Positions 1 through 8,565 of a stretch of DNA of 64,000 nt are shown here, piece after piece. The DNA comes from Brytella acorum (lineage in GTDB: Bacteria > Pseudomonadota > Alphaproteobacteria > Acetobacterales > Acetobacteraceae). Where the stretch lies: NCBI RefSeq assembly GCF_029309905.1, contig NZ_JARBJP010000002.1, positions 124,001 through 188,000 on the forward strand, in the 5' to 3' direction. The translations under genes were made by a program, and so were the position numbers. The notes below the pieces were generated by a model, which saw only the letters and a list, made by a program, of their open reading frames with translations, searched no databases and was not told the origin of the DNA. Position 1 is the stretch's first letter. Each line of letters begins with the position of its first letter.

Positions 1-1052
1 AGCTGGCGATCGCCCGCGTCTGCGAGATTTTCGGTGCGAAATTCGCCAATGTGCAGCCTCATTCGGGCGCCAACGCCAATCAGGCGGCCTTCATGGCCAT
101 GGCCAAGCCGGGCGATGTGGTCATGGGCATGAGCCTCGCATCCGGCGGCCATCTGACGCATGGCGCCGCCCCCAATTACTCGGGCAAGTGGTTCCAGCCT
201 GTTCAGTATGGCGTTCGCGCGCAGGACGGCATTCTGGACTATGACGAGATGGAGCGTCTGGCCCGCGAGCATAAGCCGAAGATCATCGTGGCCGGTGGCT
301 CGGCCTATCCGCGCGAAATCGACTTCGCGCGCTTTCGCCGGATCGCGGATGAAGTCGGCGCCTACCTGATGGTGGACATGGCGCATTTCGCGGGGCTGGT
401 GGCGGCGGGTCTGTTCCCGAACCCCATGCCGCATGCCCATGTCGTCACCAGCACGACGCATAAGACCCTGCGGGGGCCGCGCGGCGGCATCGTGCTGACC
501 AATGACGCGGATCTGGCCAAGAAGATCAACTCGGCGGTGTTCCCGGGCTTGCAGGGCGGTCCCCTCATGCATGTCATCGCGGGCAAGGCCGTGGCGTTCG
601 GCGAGGCCCGGCAGCCTGAGTTCAAGGCTTACCAGAAGGCCGTCAAGGAGAACGCGGCAGCACTCGCCGATGAGCTGCTCGCGCGCGGTTTCGATATCGT
701 GACCAATGGGACGGACTGCCATCTCGTGCTTGTCGATCTTCGTCCGAAGAAAGTGACGGGCAAGCTCGCCGAGGCCGCGCTGGAGCGCGCGGGCATTACG
801 GCCAACAAGAATGCCGTGCCCTTCGATCCCGAGAAGCCGTTCGTGACGTCCGGCGTCCGCCTCGGCAGCCCGGCCGCGACGAGCCGTGGCTTCGGCGTTC
901 CGGAATTCCGCGATATCGCGCGTATGATCGACGAAGTGCTGACGGCGCAGGGTACGCCGGAAGAGGTCGAGGTCGAGGCGCGCGTGCGCGCGGAAGTGCA
1001 GATGCTCTGCCGCCGCTTTCCGATCTATGACGTCGCCTATCCGGGCGCGTGA
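1..1052 (+). CDS. glyA: Serine hydroxymethyltransferase, 5' end missing
   Basis: PLP enzyme that converts serine and tetrahydrofolate to glycine and 5,10-methylene-THF in the cytosol. The reading frame is open from base 3, so the gene starts before the window; about 350 codons are present and roughly 80 N-terminal residues are missing compared with the usual 420-435. Visible family signatures are the [12 protein letters not shown] segment near the left edge, [13 protein letters not shown], and the PLP-lysine motif [13 protein letters not shown] (Lys in HKT). The C-terminus is complete. The 3' end overlaps the convergent hydrolase gene by 16 bases. The identification is safe. Confidence 0.97.
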   Translation, partial: LAIARVCEIFGAKFANVQPHSGANANQAAFMAMAKPGDVVMGMSLASGGHLTHGAAPNYSGKWFQPVQYGVRAQDGILDYDEMERLAREHKPKIIVAGGSAYPREIDFARFRRIADEVGAYLMVDMAHFAGLVAAGLFPNPMPHAHVVTSTTHKTLRGPRGGIVLTNDADLAKKINSAVFPGLQGGPLMHVIAGKAVAFGEARQPEFKAYQKAVKENAAALADELLARGFDIVTNGTDCHLVLVDLRPKKVTGKLAEAALERAGITANKNAVPFDPEKPFVTSGVRLGSPAATSRGFGVPEFRDIARMIDEVLTAQGTPEEVEVEARVRAEVQMLCRRFPIYDVAYPGA

Positions 1053-2092
1053 TCGTCTCTTAAATATCGTGCGAGGCGGATCGCGAGTTGTCCGCGTCGC
1101 GCGTAGAGATTGGGCATGATCAGCAGGCACCGGTCATAAGGCGTGCAGATTTCGTCCACGCCATCCTGGGCGATGACGGTGCCTGCCTTTGAAACCACCT
1201 CTCCGCCACGGTAGGGATGGGTAAAAGTGAAGGTCGCGCTTCGGGCGATGACGTTGTCGGTGACGACCGCGCGTTCGGGCGCTTCGGGTAAGGCGTCACA
1301 GCGGATGGTCCCGAAAAACAAATCGCCGGAGACTTCAAAAATTTTCCTGGCGACCTGATAACTCGTATCGACGGTCGTCTCCTCCCAGTGGCGGCCGGCC
1401 TCCAGAAGCACGCTGCGGGCCTTGTGACGGGCGCGCGTGAATCGGGTCTGCTCGATCAGCCGGGGTCCGCCCGCATGACCCAGATCGGTCAGCACCAGCC
1501 TTGGCGCGCTTTGCGGCTCCACAAGAGCGCTCGCCAGTTCGACCGAGCGTTGTGTGTCGGGGGTGATGAGCAACGGGTCCGACTCCCACAGCATCGAGTG
1601 CATGTCGATCAGGATATCGGCGCTCGCGATGATCGGCAGCAACGCGCGCGCGCGCGTCAGTTCCCGGCTTTCCTTCTGGCTGTGGAGGCGTTTTTCGTCC
1701 CAGAGGCGGTTCATGTCCTCGTCGATGAAACGCGACGCCGCCGGATTGGCCGGGTCGAATCGGGCAAAGGCTTCGAGGTTGCCGAAGACGATGCTGATCG
1801 TCCCGTTTCGGGGAGTCACGCCGCTGCGCATGAGGCGGTCAAGGGCGATGGCGCTGGCGAACTCGTTGCCATGCATGAGCGAAACCATCACGACATGAGG
1901 GCCGGGTCGCGGCGCCTGGAACTGCATCACGCCCGCAATCCCGGTATTGCCGTGCATCCAGGGCGTGAGATCGGGCGGCGCGATGGAAACGTCAAACCGG
2001 GGCAGCGGCCGCGACAGAAGCAGGTTTTCGCACAGGCGGCGCCGGCGCACACGGACAGGATGGTGATCGCGTGGCGAGGCGCTGCAACTCAT
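1037..2092 (-). CDS. Succinylglutamate desuccinylase/aspartoacylase family hydrolase
   Basis: Zinc-dependent carboxypeptidase-like deacylase of the AstE/AspA family, 351 residues. [11 protein letters not shown] (about residue 72) gives the His and Glu zinc ligands, and ILIDMHSM lies further on. The C-terminal part ([36 protein letters not shown]) resembles the beta domain of the family. The substrate cannot be told: succinylglutamate, N-acetylaspartate or another N-acyl amino acid are all possible, and no ast operon is beside it. The first 30 or so residues are Arg-rich and poorly family-like, so the real start may be further downstream. It converges on glyA and the two 3' ends overlap. Confidence 0.8.
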   Translation of the reverse strand: MSCSASPRDHHPVRVRRRRLCENLLLSRPLPRFDVSIAPPDLTPWMHGNTGIAGVMQFQAPRPGPHVVMVSLMHGNEFASAIALDRLMRSGVTPRNGTISIVFGNLEAFARFDPANPAASRFIDEDMNRLWDEKRLHSQKESRELTRARALLPIIASADILIDMHSMLWESDPLLITPDTQRSVELASALVEPQSAPRLVLTDLGHAGGPRLIEQTRFTRARHKARSVLLEAGRHWEETTVDTSYQVARKIFEVSGDLFFGTIRCDALPEAPERAVVTDNVIARSATFTFTHPYRGGEVVSKAGTVIAQDGVDEICTPYDRCLLIMPNLYARRGQLAIRLARYLRDDHAPG

Positions 2093-2319
2093 GGACGCAG
2101 CCGCGCGCCCGGAAGGAGCCCGTCATGCCGCGGGCAGGGATATGCGCCAAGGAGCATGCGATCGTTCATGAAAGGATTATGGAGTCCTCGTCACGGTCTC
2201 ACAACCTCCCGAACTGTAATCACGCGATCATAATCGTTGAGGTTTTGCGTCAGTCCTATGCGGTGAGTTCTTTTCCGTCGCTCGCCCGAGGCTGGCGAGC
2301 GACCTGCTCCGGCTCCGGA
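2093..2319. other. Intergenic region with a hairpin at 2279-2301
   Basis: No convincing gene. An inverted repeat CGCTCGCC/GGCGAGCG (arms 2279-2286 and 2294-2301) lies just past the stop codon of the helicase gene on the minus strand. It has no clear T-run on either side, so it is at best a weak terminator. The remainder should hold the promoter of the minus-strand hydrolase gene. Confidence 0.4.
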
Positions 2320-3498
2320 TTATGAGATGCCCGCAATCTGCTCAGGAGAGATGATCGTCATGCGGTGACCGATCTGCTTCTCGATGAGCCGCAGCATCTT
2401 GCGTTCCGTCGCGTCGCAAAGCGTCAGAGAGTCGCCCCGTTTCCCGGCGCGGCCCGTGCGGCCGATGCGATGGACATATGTATCCGCCTGCTCGGGAAGC
2501 GTCGCGTTGATGACGAGGAGGATATCCCCGATATCAAGGCCACGGGCGGCGATGTCGGTCGCAATCAGGGCGGAGATTTTTCCGGCCCGGAACGCTTCGA
2601 GCGCGCGGTTGCGCTGGCCCTGGGTGCGATCTCCATGAAGGGTCTCCACTGCGATTTTCATGCGCCGGAGGGTCGCGGCCAGCTTTTCGACATCGGCTTT
2701 CGTCCGGGCGAATACGATGGCGCGGCCCGGTTGGTGGCGCAGGGCGGCGGCGATGAGGGCCGGTTTCTGATCGGCTTCCACGAACATCGCACGCTGGCGG
2801 ATACGACGCGGCGTGACCGTCTGCGCCTCGATCTCGATAAGGACGGGCTTGTGAAGCAGGCGCTGGGCCAGAGGCTGAAGGCCGGGCGGCTGGGTGGCCG
2901 AGCAGAGAATGGTCTGGCGGATCGTGGGAAGCAGGGGCTCCATGCGTTCCATATCGATCAGGAAGTCGCCTTCGAGCATGCGGTCGGCTTCATCGAGAAC
3001 GAAAAATCTCAGCTTGTCGAACGTCACGTGGCCGTTGTCGAACAGTTCCAGAAGACGGCCGGATGTGGCCACGAGGATATCGACGCCCTCGGCCATCGCG
3101 GCGATCTGGGCGTCCTTCGGCAGGCCGCCGCAGGCGACGCGCGTGCGAAGGGGCATGGTGCGCCCCAACTGCCGAAACACCCCCGCGATCTGGGACGCCA
3201 GTTCGCGTGTCGGGGCGAGAACAAGAGCCATGGGCGCGCCGGGAATGCGCTCCGATGGGGGCAGGGTCGCCAGACGCTGAAGGAGCGGCAGGGCGTAGGA
3301 CGCCGTTTTTCCGGACCCTGTCTGCGCGATGGCCAGAACGTCCCGCCCCTCGAGAATGAGGGGGATCGCGCGTGCCTGAATCGCGCTGGCTCTTTTATGT
3401 CCGGCTTTGTCGAGGGCCGAGAGGAGGGGAGGCATCAGCCCGAAGGTTGAAAAATCCTGATTCTGGTCCTGATTCTGGGACTGGTCGGGTGCGGTCAT
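2320..3498 (-). CDS. DEAD-box ATP-dependent RNA helicase (RhlE-like)
   Basis: Cytosolic RNA helicase that unwinds short RNA duplexes, probably in ribosome assembly or mRNA turnover. All core motifs appear in order in 392 residues: a Q-motif phenylalanine region (FSTFGLMPPLLSAL), motif I AQTGSGKT, Ia PTRELA, Ib TSGRLLEL (TPGR in most relatives), II VLDEADRM, III SAT, the IV/V region TDIAARGLDIGD, and VI HRIGRTGRAG. The tail after motif VI is short, as in RhlE-type proteins, and there is no RNA-binding extension. The N-terminus carries a Gln/Asn/Asp-rich stretch. It is divergent from the ELM1 gene, 44 bases apart. Confidence 0.92.
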   Translation of the reverse strand: MTAPDQSQNQDQNQDFSTFGLMPPLLSALDKAGHKRASAIQARAIPLILEGRDVLAIAQTGSGKTASYALPLLQRLATLPPSERIPGAPMALVLAPTRELASQIAGVFRQLGRTMPLRTRVACGGLPKDAQIAAMAEGVDILVATSGRLLELFDNGHVTFDKLRFFVLDEADRMLEGDFLIDMERMEPLLPTIRQTILCSATQPPGLQPLAQRLLHKPVLIEIEAQTVTPRRIRQRAMFVEADQKPALIAAALRHQPGRAIVFARTKADVEKLAATLRRMKIAVETLHGDRTQGQRNRALEAFRAGKISALIATDIAARGLDIGDILLVINATLPEQADTYVHRIGRTGRAGKRGDSLTLCDATERKMLRLIEKQIGHRMTIISPEQIAGIS

Positions 3499-3542
3499 CT
3501 GCGCTTCTTGCCAAACTTTACGCTATTCAGGAAATATCCTGC

Positions 3543-4472
3543 ATGACGATTGCCATAGTTGCCGAGGATTTTGCCGGAATGCGGGCGCAGGCCACCGGCC
3601 TGACGGAGCGTGCCGGATACGGATGGACGTTCCATCCCGTGACCCGTACCGGCTTCTGGTCACGATTGCCGTTCCGTTTCTGCCCCTTTCCGCTTTCGGC
3701 GGTCGAGCCCATCGTTGTGCCTTCAGGGACCGAGGCCATCGTGAGCGTCGGTGGAACGGGTGGAGTCGCTGGCGCCGCCCTGGCGCGGAAGCTCGGCCTG
3801 CCCGTCGTCCAGATCCAGAACCCCCGGATGGCGTTGAACCGCTTTGATCTCGTGGTGGCGAACTGCCACGACGGGATTGCAGGCGAGAACGTGGTCCTGT
3901 CCCGCACGGCTATGCACGGCATGACGCCGGAGCGCCTTCAGGCGGCGCGGGCGCATTGGACGCCCCGTCTGCGGCGGGACGGGCGCAAGCTGCTCTCGGT
4001 CCTCGTCGGCGGCGCGAATGGCCGATTTCGTTTTGGTCCGGAGGATGCGCGCGCCTTGGGCCGGGGGGTGGCCGAGGCGGCGCGGGAAGGGGATGCCGCG
4101 GTCGTGCTGACGCCGTCCCGGCGCACGGCGCCTGAGGTTCTCGCCGCGTTGCGCGAGGCCCTGACGCCCGTCGACGCTTTCATATGGGACGGAACCGGTG
4201 AAAATCCCTATGCTGGTCTGCTGGCCTGCGCCGATCTTGTTGTTGTGACGAAAGACAGCGTGTCCATGGTTTCGGAAGCCGTGGCGACGGCGGCGCCGGT
4301 CCTGGTTGCGGACATGCCGGGTCGGTCCCGGCGCATTGATGCGTTCCTCGACGCCCTGCGTGAAACCGGACAGATCAGGTCCTTTGCGTCGCGTTGGGAG
4401 ACGTGGGATGTCTCACCGCTGGATGACACGCCCGTCGCGGCGGTTGCCCTGCGCGGCCTCCTCGACAGATAA
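3543..4472 (+). CDS. ELM1/GtrOC1 family protein (DUF1022)
   Basis: 309 residues from the ATG at 3543; the frame is open upstream into the helicase gene but that part has no family likeness. Relatives include plant ELM1 (mitochondrial fission) and many alphaproteobacterial proteins of glycosyltransferase-like fold and unsettled role. Visible features are GTEAIVSVGGTGG, the PVVQIQNPR segment (about residues 92-100) and the C-terminal ADLVVVTKDSVSMVSEAVATAAPVLV, which resembles the donor-binding part of GT-B enzymes. No signal peptide or membrane segment is visible. The 628-residue unknown gene follows after 76 bases on the same strand. Confidence 0.8.
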   Translation: MTIAIVAEDFAGMRAQATGLTERAGYGWTFHPVTRTGFWSRLPFRFCPFPLSAVEPIVVPSGTEAIVSVGGTGGVAGAALARKLGLPVVQIQNPRMALNRFDLVVANCHDGIAGENVVLSRTAMHGMTPERLQAARAHWTPRLRRDGRKLLSVLVGGANGRFRFGPEDARALGRGVAEAAREGDAAVVLTPSRRTAPEVLAALREALTPVDAFIWDGTGENPYAGLLACADLVVVTKDSVSMVSEAVATAAPVLVADMPGRSRRIDAFLDALRETGQIRSFASRWETWDVSPLDDTPVAAVALRGLLDR

Positions 4473-4548
4473 TCGTGAGGTGACCCGATGCGGGGTCATC
4501 ATGACCAAATGACAGCCCGGAAACGGGTTATGGAAAGCAGGACGGATC

Positions 4549-6435
4549 ATGCTTGATATCCGCACATTCGATGCAAAAGGCGGTGGGAATGTGCTCTACA
4601 AGGCGCTCGCTCATCCGATCGCGGCGGAAGCGCTGGAAACGCTTTCCGCCCGCCTCCAGGGCGGCGGTGAATTTGCCATTTATGATCCGGATGACAGGCT
4701 CGCGACGCTGGCCGCCTTGTATCCCGCTTTCCGACCCACGGCCGGAATTTATACCCATGACTCCGAGCGTGTGGGGTCGCCCGATTCCTGGGGGCGGCCG
4801 CAGAAAGCCCTGACAACGCTTTCCGGGGATGCGGCTACGACCGTTCTCGTACCCTCGTTCGAGCATGAAAAGATCATGGGTCGCCTCGCGCGGGTGATCC
4901 GGGATGATCAGGTGGTGTTCACCCTTCAGGATGCCTGCCTGCCGGGCTCGATGCTGAGCAATCCGCGTCAGTATCTCGACAAGCTGAATTTCGCGACGAA
5001 CTTCGCTTTTTTCCGCGACGATGAACGGTTTTCGACCCGTCTGGTGACAGCCAATTACTGGTGCAACTACGGCGCCACCCATGTTCGCTACTGGATGCGT
5101 CTCTTTGACGGGCAGGGTGAAGTGCTCGCCGAGTGGGAACATCCGGTGCCGGATGGGCCGGCTGGAATCGTGATCGACAGCGCCGAAATCCGGACGCGCT
5201 TCGATCTGCCGGCTTTTTGCGGGCAGCTTTTCATTCATGTGCTCGGGGCACGCGGGCACGATGTCGTCAAATACGCGCTCGATGTTTACGGAAAGACGGA
5301 CGAACCCAGCCTGTCGGTCACGCATGATGCGAATGCCTGGCCATCGCCGCGCTTTGCGACTCTCCCGGCGCCCGCGCCCGGCGAGAGAATCGTGCTCTGG
5401 GTGCAGAACAGCCACGCCACGCCGATTCCGGCAGGCACCATGACGATCAATCCCATGGGCGTCGAGCAGCATGCGCCCATCGTCGAAGAGATCGGTCCGT
5501 TCGCGACCCATGCCGTGGATATCGGTGCGCTGTTGCCGGGGCTGGCATGGCCGACCCAGCTGGAATTCCGGGCCGGAAACCATCTCGTGCGGCCCCGCTA
5601 CGAGGTGAGTGACGGGCTATGCACGCGAATCGCGCATATGAACGTGGAGCGCAGCGATCTGCGACCCGAGCCGGCCCTGAGGCAGTTTCCGGCGGATCTG
5701 GGGCGCGGGTTTCTGCTGCCGTTTCCTGTGCTCGATCCGAAATTCTTCGAAAGCTGGGTGCAGCCGACGCCGATGTCGGAATCCATTGAAAGTCTGCCGG
5801 TTCGTCTCGATCTGTTCGGAGAAGATGGTCAGCCGCGCGGGCAGCACTTCCTGGGCAATCTTCCGCGTGGTCATCGCGTCGCGGTGGCCCTGCATGATCT
5901 GATGGACGAGCCCGGCCATGCCGATCTCGTTTATGATTTTCGCGACGGCGGCGAGGGAGACGGCTGGTTGCACGGGTTGATGCGGTATCGGCTGCGCGCC
6001 AATGGCCACACGGCCGAAACCAGTTTTGGTAGCCATATTTTCAATACCCTCATGACATGGCGTCACGAACCGCAATCCTATTCGGGGCCGCCGCCCGGAC
6101 TGACGACGCGCCTGTTCCTCAAACTGGGGCAGGATTCGCGCCGTAGTTTTTCATGTCTGATCTATCCCGCATCCATAACCGGACTGCCGGACTCGGAGAC
6201 GATTCTGCATCTTCACGATGCCAATGGCGTGGAGATCGCGCAGAGCACGATCCGGATTGCCGCTTCGGGCTCTCATATGGTCTGGCCGCACGAAATCTTC
6301 GGCGTCGAGACCGTGGAGAAGGCCGGTGCGGGTGGATACGTGCTGATCCGTGATCTGACATGCCGTCTGTTTGGCTATCACGGCCAGCGCGATGCCACCG
6401 GGGCGTTCTCGCTCGATCATATGTTTGGCTTCTGA
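4549..6435 (+). CDS. Conserved-looking hypothetical protein, 628 aa
   Basis: I do not recognise the family. The protein starts MLDIRTFDAKGG, has no signal peptide and no clear membrane segment, and is rich in Trp, Tyr, His and Pro with many short beta-like stretches. An N-terminal part (about residues 1-130) reads like an alpha/beta domain (FAIYDPDDRLATLAALYPAF). The remainder is beta-rich with repeated blocks such as RLFDGQGEVLAEWEHPVPDGP and RLDLFGEDGQPRGQHF that could form sandwich domains. Codon use matches the flanking core genes, so it is not a recent import. It sits 76 bases after the ELM1-family gene and is followed by a good terminator, suggesting a two-gene transcript. Confidence 0.75.
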   Translation: MLDIRTFDAKGGGNVLYKALAHPIAAEALETLSARLQGGGEFAIYDPDDRLATLAALYPAFRPTAGIYTHDSERVGSPDSWGRPQKALTTLSGDAATTVLVPSFEHEKIMGRLARVIRDDQVVFTLQDACLPGSMLSNPRQYLDKLNFATNFAFFRDDERFSTRLVTANYWCNYGATHVRYWMRLFDGQGEVLAEWEHPVPDGPAGIVIDSAEIRTRFDLPAFCGQLFIHVLGARGHDVVKYALDVYGKTDEPSLSVTHDANAWPSPRFATLPAPAPGERIVLWVQNSHATPIPAGTMTINPMGVEQHAPIVEEIGPFATHAVDIGALLPGLAWPTQLEFRAGNHLVRPRYEVSDGLCTRIAHMNVERSDLRPEPALRQFPADLGRGFLLPFPVLDPKFFESWVQPTPMSESIESLPVRLDLFGEDGQPRGQHFLGNLPRGHRVAVALHDLMDEPGHADLVYDFRDGGEGDGWLHGLMRYRLRANGHTAETSFGSHIFNTLMTWRHEPQSYSGPPPGLTTRLFLKLGQDSRRSFSCLIYPASITGLPDSETILHLHDANGVEIAQSTIRIAASGSHMVWPHEIFGVETVEKAGAGGYVLIRDLTCRLFGYHGQRDATGAFSLDHMFGF

Positions 6436-6442
6436 ACCCCGG

Positions 6443-6475
6443 CGGGCACGGCATTTTTTCTGCCGCCCGTTTTTC
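6443..6475 (+). terminator. Rho-independent terminator
   Basis: A stem of CGGGC..GGCA against TGCCGCCCG with a T-rich loop is followed by TTTTT. It lies 8 bases after the stop codon of the 628-residue gene and before tRNA-Val(CAC). Confidence 0.8.
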
Positions 6476-6526
6476 TGAGGTTGCCAGCGGGACGCAGGAT
6501 TGATAGAGACGCCTCCACCGCAGGAT

Positions 6527-6601
6527 GGGTGCGTAGCTCAGCGGTAGAGCACTGCCTTCACACGGCAGGGGTCACAGGTTCAATCCCTGTCGCACCCACC
6601 A
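6527..6601 (+). tRNA. tRNA-Val (anticodon CAC)
   Basis: Full cloverleaf: acceptor GGGTGCG/CGCACCC, D-arm GCTC/GAGC, anticodon stem CTGCC/GGCAG around the loop TTCACAC (anticodon CAC), T-arm ACAGG/CCTGT with loop TTCAATC, discriminator A, encoded CCA. Its 3' half is the attachment site of the mini-island that follows; a decayed second copy of this half lies at 10092-10158. Confidence 0.96.
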
Positions 6602-6618
6602 TCCTCAGCCCCGGAAAA
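6552..6618 (+). repeat. Left attachment repeat of the tRNA-Val(CAC) mini-island
   Basis: The 3' part of tRNA-Val(CAC) plus about 17 bases of flank is repeated imperfectly and in the same direction at 10092-10158. The longest exact run is 19 bases (6576-6594) across the T-arm, with further matches before and after it, including CCACCATCCTCAG. This is what integration by a tyrosine recombinase into a tRNA 3' end leaves behind, here with later drift. Confidence 0.75.
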
Positions 6619-6692
6619 CCGTCGTTTATTCGGCAATCGGCGGTCCTCTCATCCCCCGTATCGATCCGCGCTGCTACGAGTTGCGCCGATTT

Positions 6693-6761
6693 TTATCGTG
6701 TCAATCTGTGCCAAATCCGTGCCAGTTTTCGCGAGTCGTTTCCCGTGTATACCTCCGCCAT
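6693..6761 (-). pseudogene. Possible integrase C-terminal remnant
   Basis: On the minus strand next to the tRNA, a short open stretch reads MAEVYTGNDSRKLARIW and stops 92 bases from the tRNA end. The xAEVYTxxxxxxKLAR pattern recalls the catalytic-tyrosine tail of phage-type tyrosine recombinases, and the position and orientation relative to the tRNA are those expected. Two GTGCCA repeats within it could be arm-type sites. Without any upstream catalytic domain this is only a suggestion. Confidence 0.3.
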
Positions 6762-6855
6762 TCCATGCGATTCTACGCGGGCAGCGGGTCGCAAGGTTCC
6801 GGGACCAGGAGTCCGTCGCCATGAGGCTGTGTCTCAAGCCCGGCCCGCAGTATCT

Positions 6856-6930
6856 TTCCTCGTCGCCTAATCGGTAGGACAGCGGATTTTGATTCCGCTA
6901 ATCTTGGTTAGAACCTAAGCGAGGAAGCCA
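6856..6930 (+). tRNA. tRNA-Gln-like gene (anticodon TTG), atypical T-loop
   Basis: Acceptor TTCCTCG/CGAGGAA with a U1-A72 pair as in glutamine tRNAs, anticodon stem GCGGA/TCCGC around a loop containing TTG, T-stem CTTGG/CTAAG, discriminator G and encoded CCA. Two irregularities stand out. The T-loop is TTAGAAC, so the nearly universal C56 is A, and the D-stem pairs poorly. It lies inside the mini-island, so it is probably a mobile-element tRNA; whether it is charged and used is unknown. Confidence 0.75.
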
Positions 6931-7145
6931 GCCCCTCGGAGAACGAGAGTCGCCGGCGCCAATGCGGGGCATGACCCGTCTGGACACTTCAGGGAGGTTT
7001 TTCGGGCAACACCGAAAAACTCCGAAGGTGGTCGCCCCGCTGTCAGATTGTAGCTAAACCCCATTTCGCTAACACGTAGGCCGACGCCACAATTGAACCG
7101 TCCCGCCTACTGCTGCAGCGGCGGCCCTTATTGAGTAATTTCAAC

Positions 7146-7943
7146 ATGGAGTCGAATCTGAGGCCGATTCCGGCCGTTAAACCTGTTGCTCCCTATCTGG
7201 GCGGGAAGCGCGATCTGGCCTCCCGCATTATCAACCGGCTGCGTGAGATCCCGCATCGCAACTATGTCGAGCCGTTCGTGGGCATGGGCGGCGTGTTCCT
7301 GCGTCGCCCGTTTTACGTCGAATGCGAGGTGATCAACGACCTCAACCGGGACGTGGCGAACCTGTTCCGCGTTCTGCAGCGTCACTACGTCGCTCTTATG
7401 GATGAGCTGCGCTGGCGCATCACCAGCCGCGATGAATTCGAGCGGCTGGTGGCGGCCGAAGCGAACAGCCTCACGGATCTCGAACGCGCTGCGCGTTTTC
7501 TCTACCTTCAGCGCACTGCGTTCGGAGGGAAGATCAGCGGGCGGAACTTCGGTGTGTCGTTGAGGTCCGCCCGTTTCGACGTCCAGGCATTGGGCGCGGT
7601 GCTGGAGGATGTTCACCGTCGCTTGAGCCGGGTCGTGATCGAGTGCCTGCCCTGGCAGGACGTTATCCGTCATTACGACCGGCCGGAGACGTTGTTCTAT
7701 CTCGATCCGCCGTATTGGGGCTGTGAGCGGGACTATGCCGCGCCGTTCTCACGAGATCAGTTCGAGGAGATGGCCACGACGCTACGGAGCGTTCAGGGGC
7801 GGTTCATTCTGTCCCTGAACGATCGGGCGGAGGTCCGGGACGTGTTCGAAGGGTTCACGATCGAGGGCGTTGATGTCGGGTATTCAATCGCCCGAAAGGC
7901 GTCCGATCAGGGGCGTTTCAAGGAGGTTTTAATTAGCAATTAG
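7146..7943 (+). CDS. DNA adenine methylase, D12 class (Dam-like)
   Basis: SAM-dependent N6-adenine methyltransferase of the MethyltransfD12 family, about 265 residues from the ATG at 7146; a TTG at 7131 would add five residues. Motif I is APYLGGKRDLA with VEPFVGMGGVFLRRP just after, a DLNRDVANLFRV segment follows, and the catalytic motif is LFYLDPPYWG. The length and the FxGxG/DPPY order match phage and prophage Dam enzymes. No partner endonuclease is beside it, so it is an orphan methylase, perhaps protecting a mobile element from restriction or regulating it. It lies between the atypical tRNA-Gln and the AT-rich gene in the mini-island. Confidence 0.9.
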   Translation: MESNLRPIPAVKPVAPYLGGKRDLASRIINRLREIPHRNYVEPFVGMGGVFLRRPFYVECEVINDLNRDVANLFRVLQRHYVALMDELRWRITSRDEFERLVAAEANSLTDLERAARFLYLQRTAFGGKISGRNFGVSLRSARFDVQALGAVLEDVHRRLSRVVIECLPWQDVIRHYDRPETLFYLDPPYWGCERDYAAPFSRDQFEEMATTLRSVQGRFILSLNDRAEVRDVFEGFTIEGVDVGYSIARKASDQGRFKEVLISN

Positions 7944-8328
7944 ACCGCGCTCAGAAGGCGGTTAGCGGGCGCTCGGCACGCCTCAGAAGGGTGTAAGGTC
8001 GAGTGTCCCGCAGTGCAAAAACGAGTGTCGCGCTTCGACGTCCGCGACAACACGATCGCGGAGATCCAGAGACAGCGTGCGTGATGACATCCAAAAGCAG
8101 CCCCCATCGCGGCTGTCATCTTGAATCAGATCACACCGCCAAGGGGAATCCCCTAACGATTTAGTCCGTGCAGAAAATGCTCTAGTAGTGCCGCCAGCAT
8201 GTTACGCCTAATCAGCATTCCATCGCGCGCGGAAGCATATCCTATGGAATGCCGGCCAGGAGAACGAACAGTATTTCCGTCAATGCCGACCGGTCAGAAA
8301 GACGGGGGCGTCTGCCTTTGGAAGGCAG
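7944..8328. other. Intergenic region, no gene supported
   Basis: Holds a short open stretch ending at about 8084 (VRDNTIAEIQRQRA in one frame) that may be the tail of a lost phage gene, and a small CTGCC/GGCAG hairpin at about 8311-8327. Nothing else is convincing. Confidence 0.4.
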
Positions 8329-8565
8329 ATGAATAACAGTAAGACGCGATTCAATAAGTGCCAAGAATTTATCGGGGAAAAGAGGCGCGACTACACAGCC
8401 TCACCCCTTATTCAGCCATATAGTGCAAGAGTTTTGAAAGGCGCTTTGAATTTTCCAGATGGTCTCTCACGCGCGCAGGCACACTCTAACGTCAATGAAA
8501 CCAGCTTGCTTCGTGCAGCCACTCAAAATCATGCAGGAATTAGTCCCATAGATTGTTTGGCGTAG
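8329..8565 (+). CDS. Doubtful small ORF, 78 aa
   Basis: It starts at an ATG with a GGAAGG ribosome-binding-like sequence five bases upstream, which is the main point in its favour. The product (MNNSKTRFNKCQEF...) matches nothing I know, and its 3' end overlaps the convergent orphan gene by 26 bases. It may be a spurious frame. Confidence 0.25.
   Translation: MNNSKTRFNKCQEFIGEKRRDYTASPLIQPYSARVLKGALNFPDGLSRAQAHSNVNETSLLRAATQNHAGISPIDCLA

Noticed and set aside
1388..2233. 281-residue plus-strand frame opposite the desuccinylase-like gene
   Set aside because: No domain and shadow-like composition; the minus strand has the zinc motif.
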